From: Siphonodentalium dalli
Lineage: Eukaryota > Mollusca > Scaphopoda > Gadilida > Siphonodentaliidae
Length of the DNA stretch: 64,000 bases
Direction of reading: 5' to 3'
Assembly (NCBI GenBank): GCA_032622095.1
Contig: CP136061.1
Location: 201,182,244 to 201,246,243 of the forward strand
The translations under genes and the position numbers were made by a program. The notes under the pieces are model-generated. The model was not told where the DNA came from. It searched no databases and saw nothing but the letters and a program-made list of their open reading frames with translations. Positions within the stretch are counted from its first letter, which is position 1. Every line of letters starts with the position of its first letter. Positions 11,393 to 23,617 of the stretch are shown here, in pieces.

Positions 11393-12335
11393 TGGTGTGA
11401 AGTTTACAACTAATGTGGCAGTCATGAAATTTTTAATTATTAGAACTGTTTGGGATATATACACCCCAATAACCCTGTCTTCACGCTCCTGTTGGTGGTG
11501 GCCTTATCAATCTATTGCTTCGTTGAACTTTTATTATTGCAAATTTGAGGTAAAAGTTCTTGAAGCGTGTAATTTCGTTCCACTTTACGACAGCGGCATA
11601 ATGATTCCCATTTTTTTAACCTACCGGCGCAGATCGAGGCTGGACGTTCATCTTACGTTTTCATAGGATACAAATTGATCGGATTTTAGGTAAGTGAAAC
11701 TAATTAGTCATCAATTGAAATGATTTCTCATTATGAACAGACTGTTACTAGTAAAATACTTAATCGAACTACAATTAAAAATGCACGACTTATCCTGTTT
11801 TATTCAAATGAAATATGATAGTAAATCGGCCTAATTTTGTTTCCGTTAAATATTTCAGAAAATGGAATCCGTCATTGATAAATGAACATTTGTTTGGTCA
11901 AAATAGTAACTTCTGACGGACTATGATTATATGGCATTTATGAATCATATATAAAGGTAGCCCTACACAATATTCCCAACTGTGTTCCCAACTGCAAAAA
12001 CGATTTTTAATGAATTATAAATTGGCCTAAATTTGATGCTTCATAAAAGGAAAAACTGTCCGGGAATGGCTATTTTCGTCTGCAAAATCAAATTCTGCCA
12101 TAAATGCAGTGCATTATCGGTCGACATTAATATGACAATAGTTGGAATATTAAAAGGTCCCAGTTATTGAAAATATACATGTAGCTTATAAGGAAATTGT
12201 CAGTTATGATCAGTTATACCGGTACTTCATACCATTATTCTAACAAATGTCAACCTGATAGAATTCCCACCCACAATCTCTTTAATATTGTCATGCCATG
12301 GCCAATTTAACACTAAGTGAACGTTCAGATTACCA

Positions 12336-13000
12336 CGATACAATCGTAAGTGGAAATATTTCTGTCGTAGGAAGTAACCGCTCAACTGTGCATGCTCACC
12401 TCAAAATCGTAGGTAAAAAATAATATCATGCACTGTTTTATTTAAAAGCGAAATTGTGGCGTATCCTTGGTTATCCCCATTTGCGACGTAATCACTAATC
12501 AGTCATGTGTATGTAAAAATTGTGGCCTGAAGGATCGCATGATAGTCAATCACATGCTTTACAAAAAACTGTGATTTCATCATGTACGACATCGTAATCA
12601 TGTGAACAAACTATCCACGATCTCGTCGATCCCGGTTCCTCCACTTAAGATTGTATCTTTCATCTGTACGTTCACTGAGTGAACATTCATGATTCATATG
12701 ACTACGATTCAATTGTAAGTGGACAGATTCCCATCTTGGGTAATAACCGATAGTTGGACTGCGCATGCTCACGAGTTATATCAATGCAGAATTGCAAAAT
12801 TGTGACGTATCCTTGGTTACCTCCACTTGGTGAAATTTGCGTGTACGTAAAAATCGTACAAAGTAAATGGAAATATCATAGGATAGTTAATCACGTGGTT
12901 AACCACCGATATTAAATATACTCATCTGCGATGACATCGTAACAAACTATCCATGATTTTGTCAGGCCCGATTCCTCCACTTACGATTGAATTATGGTCT
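12336..13000. repeat. Two tandem copies of a ~330-bp TIR unit
   Basis: Copy one (about 12336-12660) begins near ACAATCGTAAGTGGA and ends near TCCACTTAAGATTGTATC; copy two (about 12701-12990) begins ATTCAATTGTAAGTGGA and ends TCCACTTACGATTGAATTA. Shared inner motifs include TGTGACGTATCCTTGGTTA (first copy TGTGGCGTATCCTTGGTTA) and GCATGCTCAC. Each copy has inverted ends, so this looks like a MITE pair. Confidence 0.6.
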
Positions 13001-13483
13001 TCTGACATCTGAATCGCCGAAAATGCTAATATTGTTGGAAGAATGAACTTTACACTTGTTTTTTGAATATGTTTGCAAATTATGAAAATACATGCATCCA
13101 TATCACATATATATGTACATGTATTTTTTCTTCAATTACAGAAATACCAGATTCATTAGCCATGGTGGATGCGGCATCATGCCCTCTCATCTTCAACATA
13201 TGAAGATTGATTTCGCCCATGATTAGTCTTAAGCGTCGGTCCTGTCTAGCTAGACACGTGGCAATGAACAAATGACAGGTGAAATATCACTGGAAGTCTG
13301 TTCGCCAAAATACCAGTGGTGAGTTTATATCTATAGCTACCATGCAGATGAATATTTGTACATTGTCACCAATACATGTATATACCGCTATCCTCAAAAT
13401 TATGGACCTTAAAAATGGGGGGCAGGGGGGGCCGGAAAAAAACTGCAGACACAGGGTGGAAAAAACTGTTTTCTTCGGTTTGG

Positions 13484-13570
13484 GTACCCCCCCCCCCCCC
13501 CCCCCCCCAAAACAGCAAAAACTGCAGTTTTTTTCCACTGACCATTTGCCCCCCCCCCCCCCCCCCCCCA
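13484..13570. repeat. Paired long poly-C tracts
   Basis: Two runs of about 20-24 C (13487-13508 and 13551-13569) flank CAAAACAGCAAAAACTGCAG-containing sequence. Similar C/G runs occur at 14184-14196, 14247-14255, 14295-14309 and 14952-14965. The proline- and glycine-rich frames across them are homopolymer translations. Confidence 0.8.
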
Positions 13571-13795
13571 GAAAAATCAAATCTACCCCAGCCGGACAAC
13601 AACTCGGTTTGACCGGAAACCGAAAAAAACACCTGAGCATACAATTCACGAGAAGGTGCTTGGTAACTTAGTTTAGATTATTATGACTAAAATGGTCATT
13701 GTCTACCAGTAGAACGCAGATTTGTACCTCGTGATGTCATGACATGTACAAACATGTATATTGGTGATCGCAACGCTATGTATGCACTTTAAAAA

Positions 13796-14128
13796 ATGAC
13801 AACTAGTCATTACCTCGACTTTGAAAAATCTGATGCAAATGAGATGAGTGAGATACCAGCATATAACTGTTTTCTGATACCATTGGAGGAGAAATTGTTT
13901 AATACATGGGATAGTTCTGCAGTAAAAATTTGCCATATAAGCGATCGCAGGGTAGAATTCTGCAATCGACTGGTAGACACTGACATAGTTGGCATTATTA
14001 AGAGGGTTAATGGGGTCAATATCACATGTAAACCAAGACAGTGGTTATCCAAAATTGTTTTATGTGGATTGTACTACTCATGTATATATGATTTGGATAT
14101 TAAGGTTAATCCATATTCTATAAAATGA
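13796..14128 (+). CDS. Unrecognised 110-codon open frame inside the giant insert
   Basis: The frame encodes 110 residues with ordinary composition (for example IVGIIKRVNG near residues 64-73, in a stretch reading DIVGIIKRVNG). I recognise no family. It lies within the CACTG-ended element but shows no DDE transposase motif. It could be a remnant of an element-carried gene or chance; no splice sites or neighbours support it. Confidence 0.15.
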   Translation: MTTSHYLDFEKSDANEMSEIPAYNCFLIPLEEKLFNTWDSSAVKICHISDRRVEFCNRLVDTDIVGIIKRVNGVNITCKPRQWLSKIVLCGLYYSCIYDLDIKVNPYSIK

Positions 14129-14753
14129 GAGAAAATTGAAGTTGTGAGTCTGAAAATACATATTTGGAATTTTTTTTACATGCAACCCCCCCCCCCCTAA
14201 ATGAATAAGGACAAAATTTACGTCTAAATTTTTTACGCCCAGGTACCCCCCCCCTCACCCCCGGTACGTTGTGTCCCGCAGTTTTTTTTCCGCGGGGGGG
14301 GGGGGGGGGATACCTGGTAATGATCGCAGTATATGATATCCACCACGGTATCAAGTCGATTACTGTTGTGGAGCACCATGCAGTTATGATACACCAACAA
14401 ATATCACACCAAAAGTTGAAAATTAAAACAGCCACATGGATCTTGTTCAATGAACTTATATATGCATGAATAAGATGAATCACTAAATTATATTTTCATG
14501 CTTGTTTGTGTAATGCCAATCAATGCAGCCTGACAACATGGATGGGTGGAGTTTATAAATTGACAGCCGAAACAATGTTGGCAACTTCAAAGTTCATTAT
14601 GTGCTACATTTAACCCCCCGTATATACAATACAATTTTTCTATCAGCGTTCCCATGTCCTATATTTGGAGTACTATATACATGTACATGTAACGAAGGCC
14701 ATCCGTTCCACAGATATGATGAAAAACACTGCATTTTATTTTCATGCATGCGA

Positions 14754-14860
14754 AACATGACAACATGCATATGGGGTGTAACATGACAACATGCATATGG
14801 GGTGTAACATGACAACATGCATATAGGGTGTAACATGACAACATGCATATGGGGTGTAAC
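14754..14860. repeat. 26-bp minisatellite, four copies
   Basis: The unit AACATGACAACATGCATATG plus GGGTGT starts at 14754, 14780, 14806 and 14832 with almost no divergence (one copy reads CATATAGGG). Confidence 0.9.
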
Positions 14861-15196
14861 TGCGGTATATGCAGCATTGAAACTGTACTAGTAACCATAA
14901 TGAGGTGTTGGAGGTTACTGTGCTTTATATCTTTAATACTGCAGTATTAACGGGGGGGGGGGGGTACTATATTAAGAGGTGGCCAATTACTTTGAGTATA
15001 CATGTAGCCATACCTCACACATGGAACAGGGCTTGACTTATTCTTAGGTACATGGAAAAATAGGTACGCGGAGCAATACATAACACCTAGTCTGCTTAGT
15101 ATATTTTACATAAATATCAACCGATTTTGTGCAGTGTTGAAGCGGTAACCTTCTAGTACTGCTGTGTTAGAAGTTTCTGGTGTGAGACCACACAAG

Positions 15197-15273
15197 CCAT
15201 ATTTCTGAATAAATCCTGAAAAATTACCCACAATCCTGAGGTTAAGTGGTCACTTACTTTGGGCATTACTGTA
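15197..15273. mobile_element. Truncated CAGTAATGCCC MITE
   Basis: The right half matches the 17761 copy: AAATCCTGAAAAATTACCCA, then GGGCATTACTG with TA at 15272-15273. The left terminal repeat is missing. Confidence 0.6.
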
Positions 15274-15533
15274 ATTCCCTGACATTCCCCCAATATATGA
15301 CTAAAAGAAAATTCACCCTTTTGAAGTTTTGATATCGTTTAACCATGAAATGGCTCGAAAAAGATGTTTTATGAGATTTACGTTTGTTTTTTATTTAATT
15401 TTGTTTGTTCAAGTAGCATATCAAATGAGTGAAATTTTATTTTAGTCATTCATGTGGGTATCGTGAGTGGGGAGATATTTAAGGGGAGGTATCCTGTTAC
15501 AACGGTATATGCTACTAGTACATGTACATAAGT

Positions 15534-15675
15534 ATTAACTGTCATGTGGACTGTTTTTATGGAGATGTAACCGTGAGGTAAGTGGACATAACTTGTGTAA
15601 AACCCTTTACATACAAGTTATGACCACTTACCTCACGGTTACATCTCCATTAAAATAGTCTACATGACAGTTAAT
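15534..15675. mobile_element. Foldback element (142-bp near-perfect palindrome)
   Basis: ATTAACTGTCATGTGGACTG at 15534 pairs with the complement ending 15675, and GGAGATGTAACCGTGAGGTA pairs with TACCTCACGGTTACATCTCC-type sequence at about 15629. The arms are about 60 nt with a short central loop. Confidence 0.8.
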
Positions 15676-17760
15676 CCTTATATTTATATATATTTAGCGA
15701 AAAAGCCACTTTTGTAAATGTATTTAAATTGAATAGTGTATCGTGACAAAAACAGCCCAAAGTACCCAATAGCACCCTTGGCAAAAGTTAATAGGAACAA
15801 TTTCTCTTCATATTGCAACCAGGTGATGTATTAAGTCAATCCTGCGCGAGTCCAAATGCGCCCAAAACATTACGCGTTCGTCTTTCCAAACCCAATGACG
15901 TATGGATGGTGTTGTGAGCTTGGTGTTATGAGCCGTTGCGCATTCACCGAGAAATAACTGCAACTAGCCACGTGGGCGCGGACCAATCAGTATGCTGGAT
16001 TTAGTGATGACAACACTTAGTATGTAAATATATGTATTTGTAGCTGATTCTGACCAACATGCAGCGTTTGAATGGATAACAATACTCTTATAACTGCCCC
16101 CCCCCCACCCCCCGGGTGATTAATTTGGACCGTACATCTTAATAATATGTACATGATTAGTCATTCCGCTTTTCTGATGTCATTACAAGCATTCAAATCT
16201 TATTTTTCAGACAGGAGGAGCTGCCTGATTGGATTGAGACATACAAATTTCATTCAAGGCCTGATATCTGATAACCAATCATAGAATCATGTTTCCTGAG
16301 TGTTTCTTGAAGATAATGATTACACTTGATACCAATATTATTAATTCTGTCCAAGACTGGATGAGGAAGGATTTCAAATGTTATTCGGTGTACATGTAAC
16401 GGATACATGTAATCTAGATGTTATCGGTATTCGTCCACGCATGACATAATGTGAGTTGTTGCTTTGTGACAGTCCTGGCTATATACATGTACCATATGTA
16501 TACCAATGAATGGTATGCACTGAATTCAGTACTGTGCAGTGTGCAGCGAAGGGGAGGCTTTAATATATAACCAAATGATGACCAATGTCTTCATCAAAGG
16601 CAAAAATGACACATCCATTCCTTCCTTGATGGAGACCGATCAGTGACGTCTACATTTTATCAGACTTAGTGGTGAAAATCTTGGAAAGTGAAGTTAGTGA
16701 ATTCAATTCTACAACATACATGTACATGTACCTGTATGCTTCTGTATGTACCTGTATGAGTCTCAGAAAATGTGCACTATGGCATCCAGTGTATGCATAA
16801 CCTTTGTTATACCGTACTTCATACTACATTGACCAGAATTTGGAGGTGTACCAGTTTCATATCTCTACACAAAGCACAACAGTACCCATGGATCAGTCTC
16901 AAGCCTTGTTTCTGAGCTTGTCTGAAGGATATGAACTTTTAAAGATATATTATGCACTTGTTCTGGTGCGTGAAACTGATCAGTTAGTACAAGGCAGGAA
17001 GAAGGTAGCATTCTACTAACATAGCCGAAAATCGAAAGCAAATCAACCGTATCACTCCATAGAACACATTGTCTGAACTACGCTCATTTGTGAATATTTA
17101 CTACTCGATTCGGGGCGCATCTATCGGCGATAATATAACGAAAACGAGTTCGCCTTTGATAGTTACTGCATTTAATTATGTATACGAATGATGGTGTGTG
17201 TTGTTAATTTGGATATAATATTTGTAAAAAGTACTACTTTGAACAAGATTATTCTCCATTTATATTTTATCACCCTATTGGAGTGTTTCACATCACTTTA
17301 AGTGACAAATTATTGCAGCATGTCAATATAATCAGATTCATGTACATGTACACACATACAGGCCTTAAAATCCATCACAGAATAAAAATATTCTGATGTT
17401 CCTTTATCTTTGTCAACCTGCTGTATCACCAAGTAATATGTACAAGGAGCTTAATGTGGCTTAGACATGTACCATACATGTACATTTAAAGACAGATAAT
17501 CCGAGTTCACGCTCCTCAATTACCATTTCTTTGGCTTCAGGGGTAAAAATAACTTATTCGAGTTGAGGAACACACCCTTTAAAGTTCTGAGTTAAAAAAT
17601 ATAATTTTTTGAAATCTGTTATTTTTCACCACCATGAATATTTCCCGCCCTAGCAAATATTCAATGAGTCGATTGACATAATCTTGATACCAAGTTGCGA
17701 TGAACAAAATGTTGATTTATAACACGTTTTGGAAAATGTTACACTAGAGTTGACAGTAGT

Positions 17761-17948
17761 TACAGTAATGCCCAAAGTAATTGACCACTTAACCACAGCA
17801 GAATTAAATGGCTTGTTGCCATTCATCGGAAAGCTCTTGGGGAGAGCTTTCCGATGAATGGCAACAAGTCATATTTCCGACTAAATCCTGAAAAATTACC
17901 CATAATTCAGCTGTGGTTAAATGGTCGATTACTTTGGCCATTACTGTA
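17761..17948. mobile_element. Mariner/Tc1-type MITE with CAGTAATGCCC ends (188 bp)
   Basis: TA-CAGTAATGCCC at 17761 and its complement GGCCATTACTG-TA at 17948 give TA target duplication and inverted ends of about 50 nt. The centre is a strong hairpin with GGAAAGCTCT / AGAGCTTTCC. At least four relatives occur in this window (15197, 18233, 33960, 37260). Confidence 0.8.
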
Positions 17949-18232
17949 GCATTATGTTTTGGTAAATGGTAATTAATTGATTAAGAAATGTTGTTCTTAG
18001 AATCTGATGATATGGAGACCATGGAGAGATTGTTTACCTTTAATTGTCAATGTTGACTTTAAAGCATACTAGTAACATATGTTATGTTTATTTTATGTAT
18101 CCCTGCATAAAATGGGGTGATAAATTTATATTATACTCACATCTGGTCTTTTGATATTTTGTGAGTAATTTATATGAAAGAATGGCATTGCATGCTAGCA
18201 ATTCTGATAAACATCACTGTTAAAATGAGGCT

Positions 18233-18368
18233 TGTTGCCATTCATCGGAAAGCTCTCAGAGAGCTTTCCGATGAATGGCAACAAGCCATATTTCCGACTA
18301 AATCCTGAAAAGTTACCCATAATTCTACTGTGTTTAAGGAGTCGATTATACTCGGGGGCATTACTGTA
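18233..18368. mobile_element. CAGTAATGCCC-family MITE, left end lost
   Basis: It contains the central GGAAAGCTCT palindrome and the right arm to GGGGCATTACTG with TA at 18367-18368. The left terminal arm is absent. Confidence 0.7.
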
Positions 18369-19029
18369 TTCGATATCTCAAGCTGTTGCATACCGAAAAG
18401 ACTTGGGCTAGTACCTGAACAGTAAACCTGCAATCTGCATGATTCATGAAACAGCTATTGAAACCATGCTGTATATACACAGAATTACACAATTTTGTTT
18501 ATGGGTTTGTTGATATGACACGAGTGCTAGCGCACAATGACGGAATGAACAGCACACCCTAGAGTTCTATCTTTCCTCAATGGCACAAGTGCCGTATCAA
18601 CAAATCCATTAATACAAGTGTCTTTCTGTGTTTATTACACATCACCCGTCCTAGAATATGTGCATTTAAAAATACAGGGTTACGATGTTTATTAAGGCAC
18701 ATACAGTGCTTGTTTTGTCATGTGTGATGATTTTTTTTCCTATCGTTTGAACTGGATACTCAAATAACAGAAATTGTTATATATTTTTTTAGCAACCGAC
18801 AGATTTGAGGTAACTCTTTCTATAAATATATTGAAAATCATGTATCGGGATGTAATTATTAGCAATCAATATATTTTTTGTTGCATATATAGGTTTATAC
18901 AATTTTAAGAGGCAGAACAAGATACAGGTACATTGTATAGTTTCATTTCGCGAATGTACACAGTATCTTGTTTGGCCTCTTGCAATTTTAGAAACCCATA
19001 ACTGTAACGAGAAATTGTTGATTGTATGT

Positions 19030-19530
19030 TTAAAGGTACGGGAGGCCTTGGCGGTGGGTATGCTGTGAAAATATTTCCACCGGTCAAAAACCGCCACAAA
19101 CAGAAAGAATATTAAAATGTAGACAGACTTTGTCCGTATACAAATAAGAAATATCGCATAAACAGTATGTTATTGTCATATGTTTGACCATTCTTATGTA
19201 AACAAAAGCATAAAAAGGTACTTTCCTGGTGTTTGTTTATATTATGATGGTAAACATAAAGAGCGTTCATTGTTGCTGAATTTTGATATGGAACGAATAA
19301 AGAGCATTTATATGATTTGTGTGTGATTAGCCAGTAACACTGTGCTGCCTTCTGTAACACAATCAGGCTCCTGCTTAGGTAAAATATAGTAGGTCTTTAT
19401 GATAGCATGCTGTTTACGCGATGGTCATGGTATATATGAACAAAACTCTATGCGTTTTAATGTTTTTCTGTTTACGGTGATTGAAACAAATATGAATATT
19501 TTCGACAACTAAGGCCTCCCGTGCCTTTAA
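19030..19530. mobile_element. Kolobok/T2-like TTAA MITE, 501 bp
   Basis: TTAAAGGTACGGGAGGCCTT at 19030 is mirrored by AAGGCCTCCCGTGCCTTTAA at 19511-19530. TTAA duplication with AGG start fits T2/Kolobok MITEs. A second copy of the same family is at 26376. It lies inside the giant CACTG insert, near its right subterminal repeats. Confidence 0.7.
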
Positions 19531-20187
19531 GCCCCCTTATTGTCTCTATTATACATTTAACAATGATATTTACAAAGAAGTTTTTATATTCAGAATAAAT
19601 GTCAATTGTATATTTTAAAACACAATTGAAATTATATATTAATTTAAAATTAAATGTTTTTCTTAATTAAGAATTGTTTTCTAATGTATCTTTCCTAATT
19701 GGGGAAAATATTCCTAGTTAAGAAAACTTGTTTTCCTTACTTAGATTTATTTTCCTGCTTGAGAAAATCTCATTCTAGAAAAAATTGGCATCACTTAAGA
19801 AAAAATATCTTGACGATATTTCTAACTATAGAAAATATAATTTCTTGTTCTAGATTAATTGTATAGCTTTCTTAAATTTCTAGCTATTCTCCCAAGATAA
19901 TCGCAGTATCTTAAACTTATCTTATTTCAAGAAAAATAAACTTATGTGAGAAAAACAATCTTTCCTACATTAAGAAAAAAAATCTATACTAAGATTTTTT
20001 TACTAGGATTTTCTTACTAAGATTACTGTGTTTTCTTAAAGAAATTTTCTCAGACAAGAAATTTTTCCACCCTTTCATTTCTTGACCTAGAAAATATGTT
20101 TTTCTTATTTTTCTAGCTATTCTCCCAAGATAATATCTCATTTCAAGATTTTTTTTTTCCTGAATTGAGAAAATATTTTTGGCAGTG

Positions 20188-20189
20188 TG
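20188..20189 (+). repeat. 2-bp target duplication TG, right copy
   Basis: It matches TG at 7325-7326 on the other side of the insert. Confidence 0.7.
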
Positions 20190-20708
20190 GACTATATATC
20201 TAATGCACTAGCTTTCAGTGTTGAGGGAATCCTGTTCCATTTCCACACACACGGACGAGTAGCCGTTGAGCTTGTGATTCACCAACTTCTAGTGTATGTT
20301 GTGGTCGCTAGTCTGGTTGTCACCATCGCTGAAATGAAATACAGAACTCTGATGACAGCGTTGCTTCGGACCTACTTCATTATACTGCAAGGAACCTGGT
20401 TCTGGCAGGCAGCATTCTTATTGTACGGTAATGACGGATACCCGATGCTTGACGTTTTCGACCACGTATCCTCTTCCATAACGACGATACTTTTTTGTTG
20501 GCACGCTGGTGTATTATTTGTTGTAACCCTGTTAGTGGGTGTGATAACGAGTTGTTTCTTCAAAGGTTCCAAGAAATCCAACGACGCTGTGTCTTACCGA
20601 CGACTCCTGGATAACAAAACGGACGATAACTCTGCTGCTGTTTCTGGTATTTTTGACGAGAGTGATAGTGATATAGAATACAACAAGCCGGCGCTATTGA
20701 GCACATGA
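20190..20708 (+). pseudogene. TMEM45-like: TMEM45-like copy 1, C-terminal part
   Basis: These 172 codons plus stop continue the frame broken at 7326. With the 120 N-terminal codons they make 292 residues, close to the usual ~275 of the family and to the 282 of copy 2. The family signature ILQGTWFWQAAF is present, several hydrophobic segments fit the remaining TM helices, and the tail is acidic and serine-rich (DESDSDIEYN). There is no ATG at the part start: the residue before GAC TAT falls in the transposon end (GTG at 20187), so no independent start is available. A splice acceptor-like TTTTTGGCAG (to 20185) exists at the transposon end, but no matching donor was found after the N-terminal part. 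AATAAA occurs far downstream near 21359. Confidence 0.85.
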
Positions 20709-23000
20709 TGGACTCTGGGCTGATTTGTGACCAAAGTGGCATTTACTTTTATTACATGACTTACAAGTACACATTAAGGGTGGATACACACATGCATGTA
20801 ATCTCTGTAATTATCGTGTATTTGGCGTTTTACATGGATCATACAGACCATGTAATATGTGTCCGTTGATAACCATTCATTGCGGCTATGTTTGACCACA
20901 GTGAGCCAAGCTCTGAGCGTGCAGAGAACCGTTGACTGGACGAAGTCGTCAGGCCGCTTAGAATAATTGTTCGCGCGATAACCCAAATGTTGGACTTTCT
21001 GTTTAAATCATTGTCAGTCTTCTCTTGATCTTTATACCGAGTTCCCCAACACATGGGGCTATGATCCCCAACATGTGGGCAATATTATCCGGAATTCCTG
21101 ACGCAGGAGCTAAATATGACTCCCGACTTGGGGCTATATATTATCCCGAAAGCTACCAGACGGGGTGGCTAACTCTGAACTAGTTAAGTAAAACATATAT
21201 TGAACCTTCTTGCCCAGATTATTCCGACCGATACATTCAACTAAGTCACTTAGCGATTTGAAGCTTTCGAAACCCCACGCCAAGCAAGCATCATGGTCGA
21301 AAATGTTCTATATCAAGCCCGTATACACCAGATGTGTCGCTTCTGGTGATGTGCATTAATAAAATGTCAGATATCACACAAACTTAACTAATTTCCACAT
21401 CCGTAAGAGACGACATGTTTTGGGATGGCCTTAAATGTCCTGATAGCAGAGAGTTTGACTTCGCTTATGACTACTCACTTGTCTGGCCTGTTAACAATGA
21501 ACCGCTCGCGCGCAGGTGATTAATGTTGTCAATTATTGGTGTGGTCATATAAAATACATGTATTTTACATACAGAGATTACATGCATGTGTGTATCCACC
21601 CTAAGTTATCATCTGCTCTATAAATGTACTGTCCAGTGTATATTATATATTTTTTCAAATTTATGTTTATATACGGTCAAACTATGTGCAACTTTGATCA
21701 GAATCATAGTCAACGACTCGACAGCAAAGTACAGTTCATATGCAGCATAATTACAATAACAACACTAATGTACTGGTATGGGCTGGTGGACTTTAGCACA
21801 CACTTTACACACATTCAAACTAGAAACTATAACTCGTACGTTTTTATTACATAGACTATGTTTATGAATGGATGATCACCAGAAACAAAATTAATATCTT
21901 TTAAATATACATGTAAGTTACAGTCTCCAATATGCCAAATATTGCCTATATTTGTGTCCGAAATGTAGTGTTAATTCGATCGTCACTGCACGTGATAACG
22001 AATACAATTACAAACTATTTATGGGTCCTCAAAGAACTTGACATGGAAATATACATGTATGTGTCACACCATTCCAACTTGAAGTGGCTGAGGATATCTC
22101 TCTTCATTGCTATATCTCATGAACTTCATGCAGAAATGATTTAAGGGATATTGCATGTGTCGGCGTTGAAATTTGGTTTTGTTTATGTTATATGAACAAT
22201 GTCAGAAATAAATATATGACTCTGTAATTTTGCTGGCGGGGAAGACCGAACAGTATTTTGAAATGAGTGATAGATATGTCAAGCTTGTGTTTTATCGGTC
22301 ATTTCTGTATCTCTGTGTGTCACTTATAAATAGTATAAAAGATAATTTGGTCCCAATACTACTCTCTGTCCATGATGCTGATTATTATTTTCAGACTCAC
22401 GTGACTCGTTGGTGTCCAATCATAATGGTAGCATCACTATAGTATCATGCCATGAAGGTTACCAAAAATTATTTTCCATAGGCGACAGTGTTAACTATAA
22501 GTCCCACCAGCGATGGGTTAAGCCTATTTTACCTTAAAATTGTAAATTTTCCAGTATATCAGAACGTCTTCAGATACACCAGTCGGGACAACAAACACGC
22601 CCTTTTTAAAAACGATAATCTTGCATTTCCACAACTACCCCATTTACTGCCCCATCAGCATAAAAATACCCAGTCCCCTTCCATGACTTCGGGACCGCCC
22701 AGACTCTCACTGCATGTCATCTATACACAAATGGTTGCCATATTTACGTAGGCTATGGTTTTCTGTTCCCGCTCAGGGAATTTACCCTCAAAGATAATCA
22801 ACCAATCAGCAGCCTGAATTGTGTTTTATGCTGACCTATATTTAGTTGCTTGTAACCTATAATTGATAGGGAAATCGAAATCGGATCATGGACACCGCGC
22901 CAATATTATGCAAACAGCTTTTCTGTGATACAGTCGAAATATACTGGTCATAGGCCATTATATTACCTACCAGTGGTCCTTTAACCAACATTCCCCGTTT
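20709..23000. other. Intergenic tract with no recognisable gene
   Basis: Only short unsupported frames occur. A segment near 22470-22520 (GCGATGGGTTAAGC) recurs at about 25130-25160, marking an old dispersed repeat. Confidence 0.45.
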
Positions 23001-23188
23001 GAAAGCCACTTTGCGGTTTGCGTTCAAAAATACACCTGATAAAATTCGGTATCAAAGTACGTCGATAAATACTTGAACTACCTTTCTACGAACATTATCT
23101 GTCCCAGGAATACGATGAACACGATGTTTGGGTCCCAAACGAAAAACACCCATTTTCATGGCATGGAACAGAAAAGAGCGCCCCATGT

Positions 23189-23617
23189 TAGCCTGAGTTT
23201 AGAGTGCCTGTCATTTACATAATGAGGTCGCCAGAGGGTTAATTTAGTGACGCTATCCCGCATAGCGGGCTGGCATCACCAAATTCACCCTCTGGGGACC
23301 TCATTCGGCATGGCCTCATCTGCTATGGGAGACATAGTCTCACATCGAAGTTCCCAAATGCAGTGATGTACACCCATTGGGAACATCAGTTATGCAATAT
23401 GGAGATATAGATAAACTAAACTAAAAAATAAATATAATTTATGTGAAGAAGTTTCTATAGAAACAAAGACACATTCCAGAGAAAAATGGGACCTAAGCCG
23501 AATGATGTCCCCGGAGGGTGAACTTTGTGATGCTAGCCCGCTATGCAAGATAGCGCCACTAAATTAACCATCTGTGTACCTCATTCTGCAAATGACAGGC
23601 ACATTAAACTCAGGCTA
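23189..23617. mobile_element. Foldback element, 430 bp, TAGCCTGAGTTTA ends
   Basis: TAGCCTGAGTTTAGAGTGCC at 23189 is mirrored by GCACATTAAACTCAGGCTA at 23617, with further pairing of AATGAGGT, AGAGGGTTAA and GCGGGCT-type blocks inside each arm. The centre (about 23305-23490) is unpaired. It interrupts the left arm of the larger TIR element. Confidence 0.75.

Larger units (their letters stand above)
7327..20187. mobile_element. 12.86-kb CACTG-ended (CACTA/EnSpm-like) insertion in TMEM45-like copy 1
   Basis: The left end starts CACTGCCAAAAATA and the reverse complement of the right end starts with the same 14 bases, with about 21 of the first 23 positions matching. Both ends are followed by several hundred bp of short AAGAAA/TTTCTT and CTTGAAACAAGAAAA subterminal repeats (7334-7620 and about 19600-20180), as in CACTA elements. 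The flanks carry TG on each side. No transposase-like ORF is visible, so it is non-autonomous or has been hollowed out. The interior holds a 385-bp satellite, MITEs and foldbacks. The superfamily call rests on termini only; a Chapaev-like or other CACTG-ended group is possible. Confidence 0.7.

Noticed and set aside
13279-13671. Proline/glycine-rich protein frames
   Set aside because: They translate long C/G homopolymers; the same tract is open on both strands, as expected for low-complexity DNA.
14597-14898. Cysteine/histidine-rich frames (MHVVMLHPICMLSCY repeats)
   Set aside because: They are translations of the 26-bp minisatellite, not a zinc-binding protein.
7327-20187. Ordinary spliceosomal intron of TMEM45-like copy 1
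   Set aside because: No GT donor at the exon boundary, matching CACTG inverted ends, a TG duplication, and exact rejoining of the frame after excision favour an insertion.
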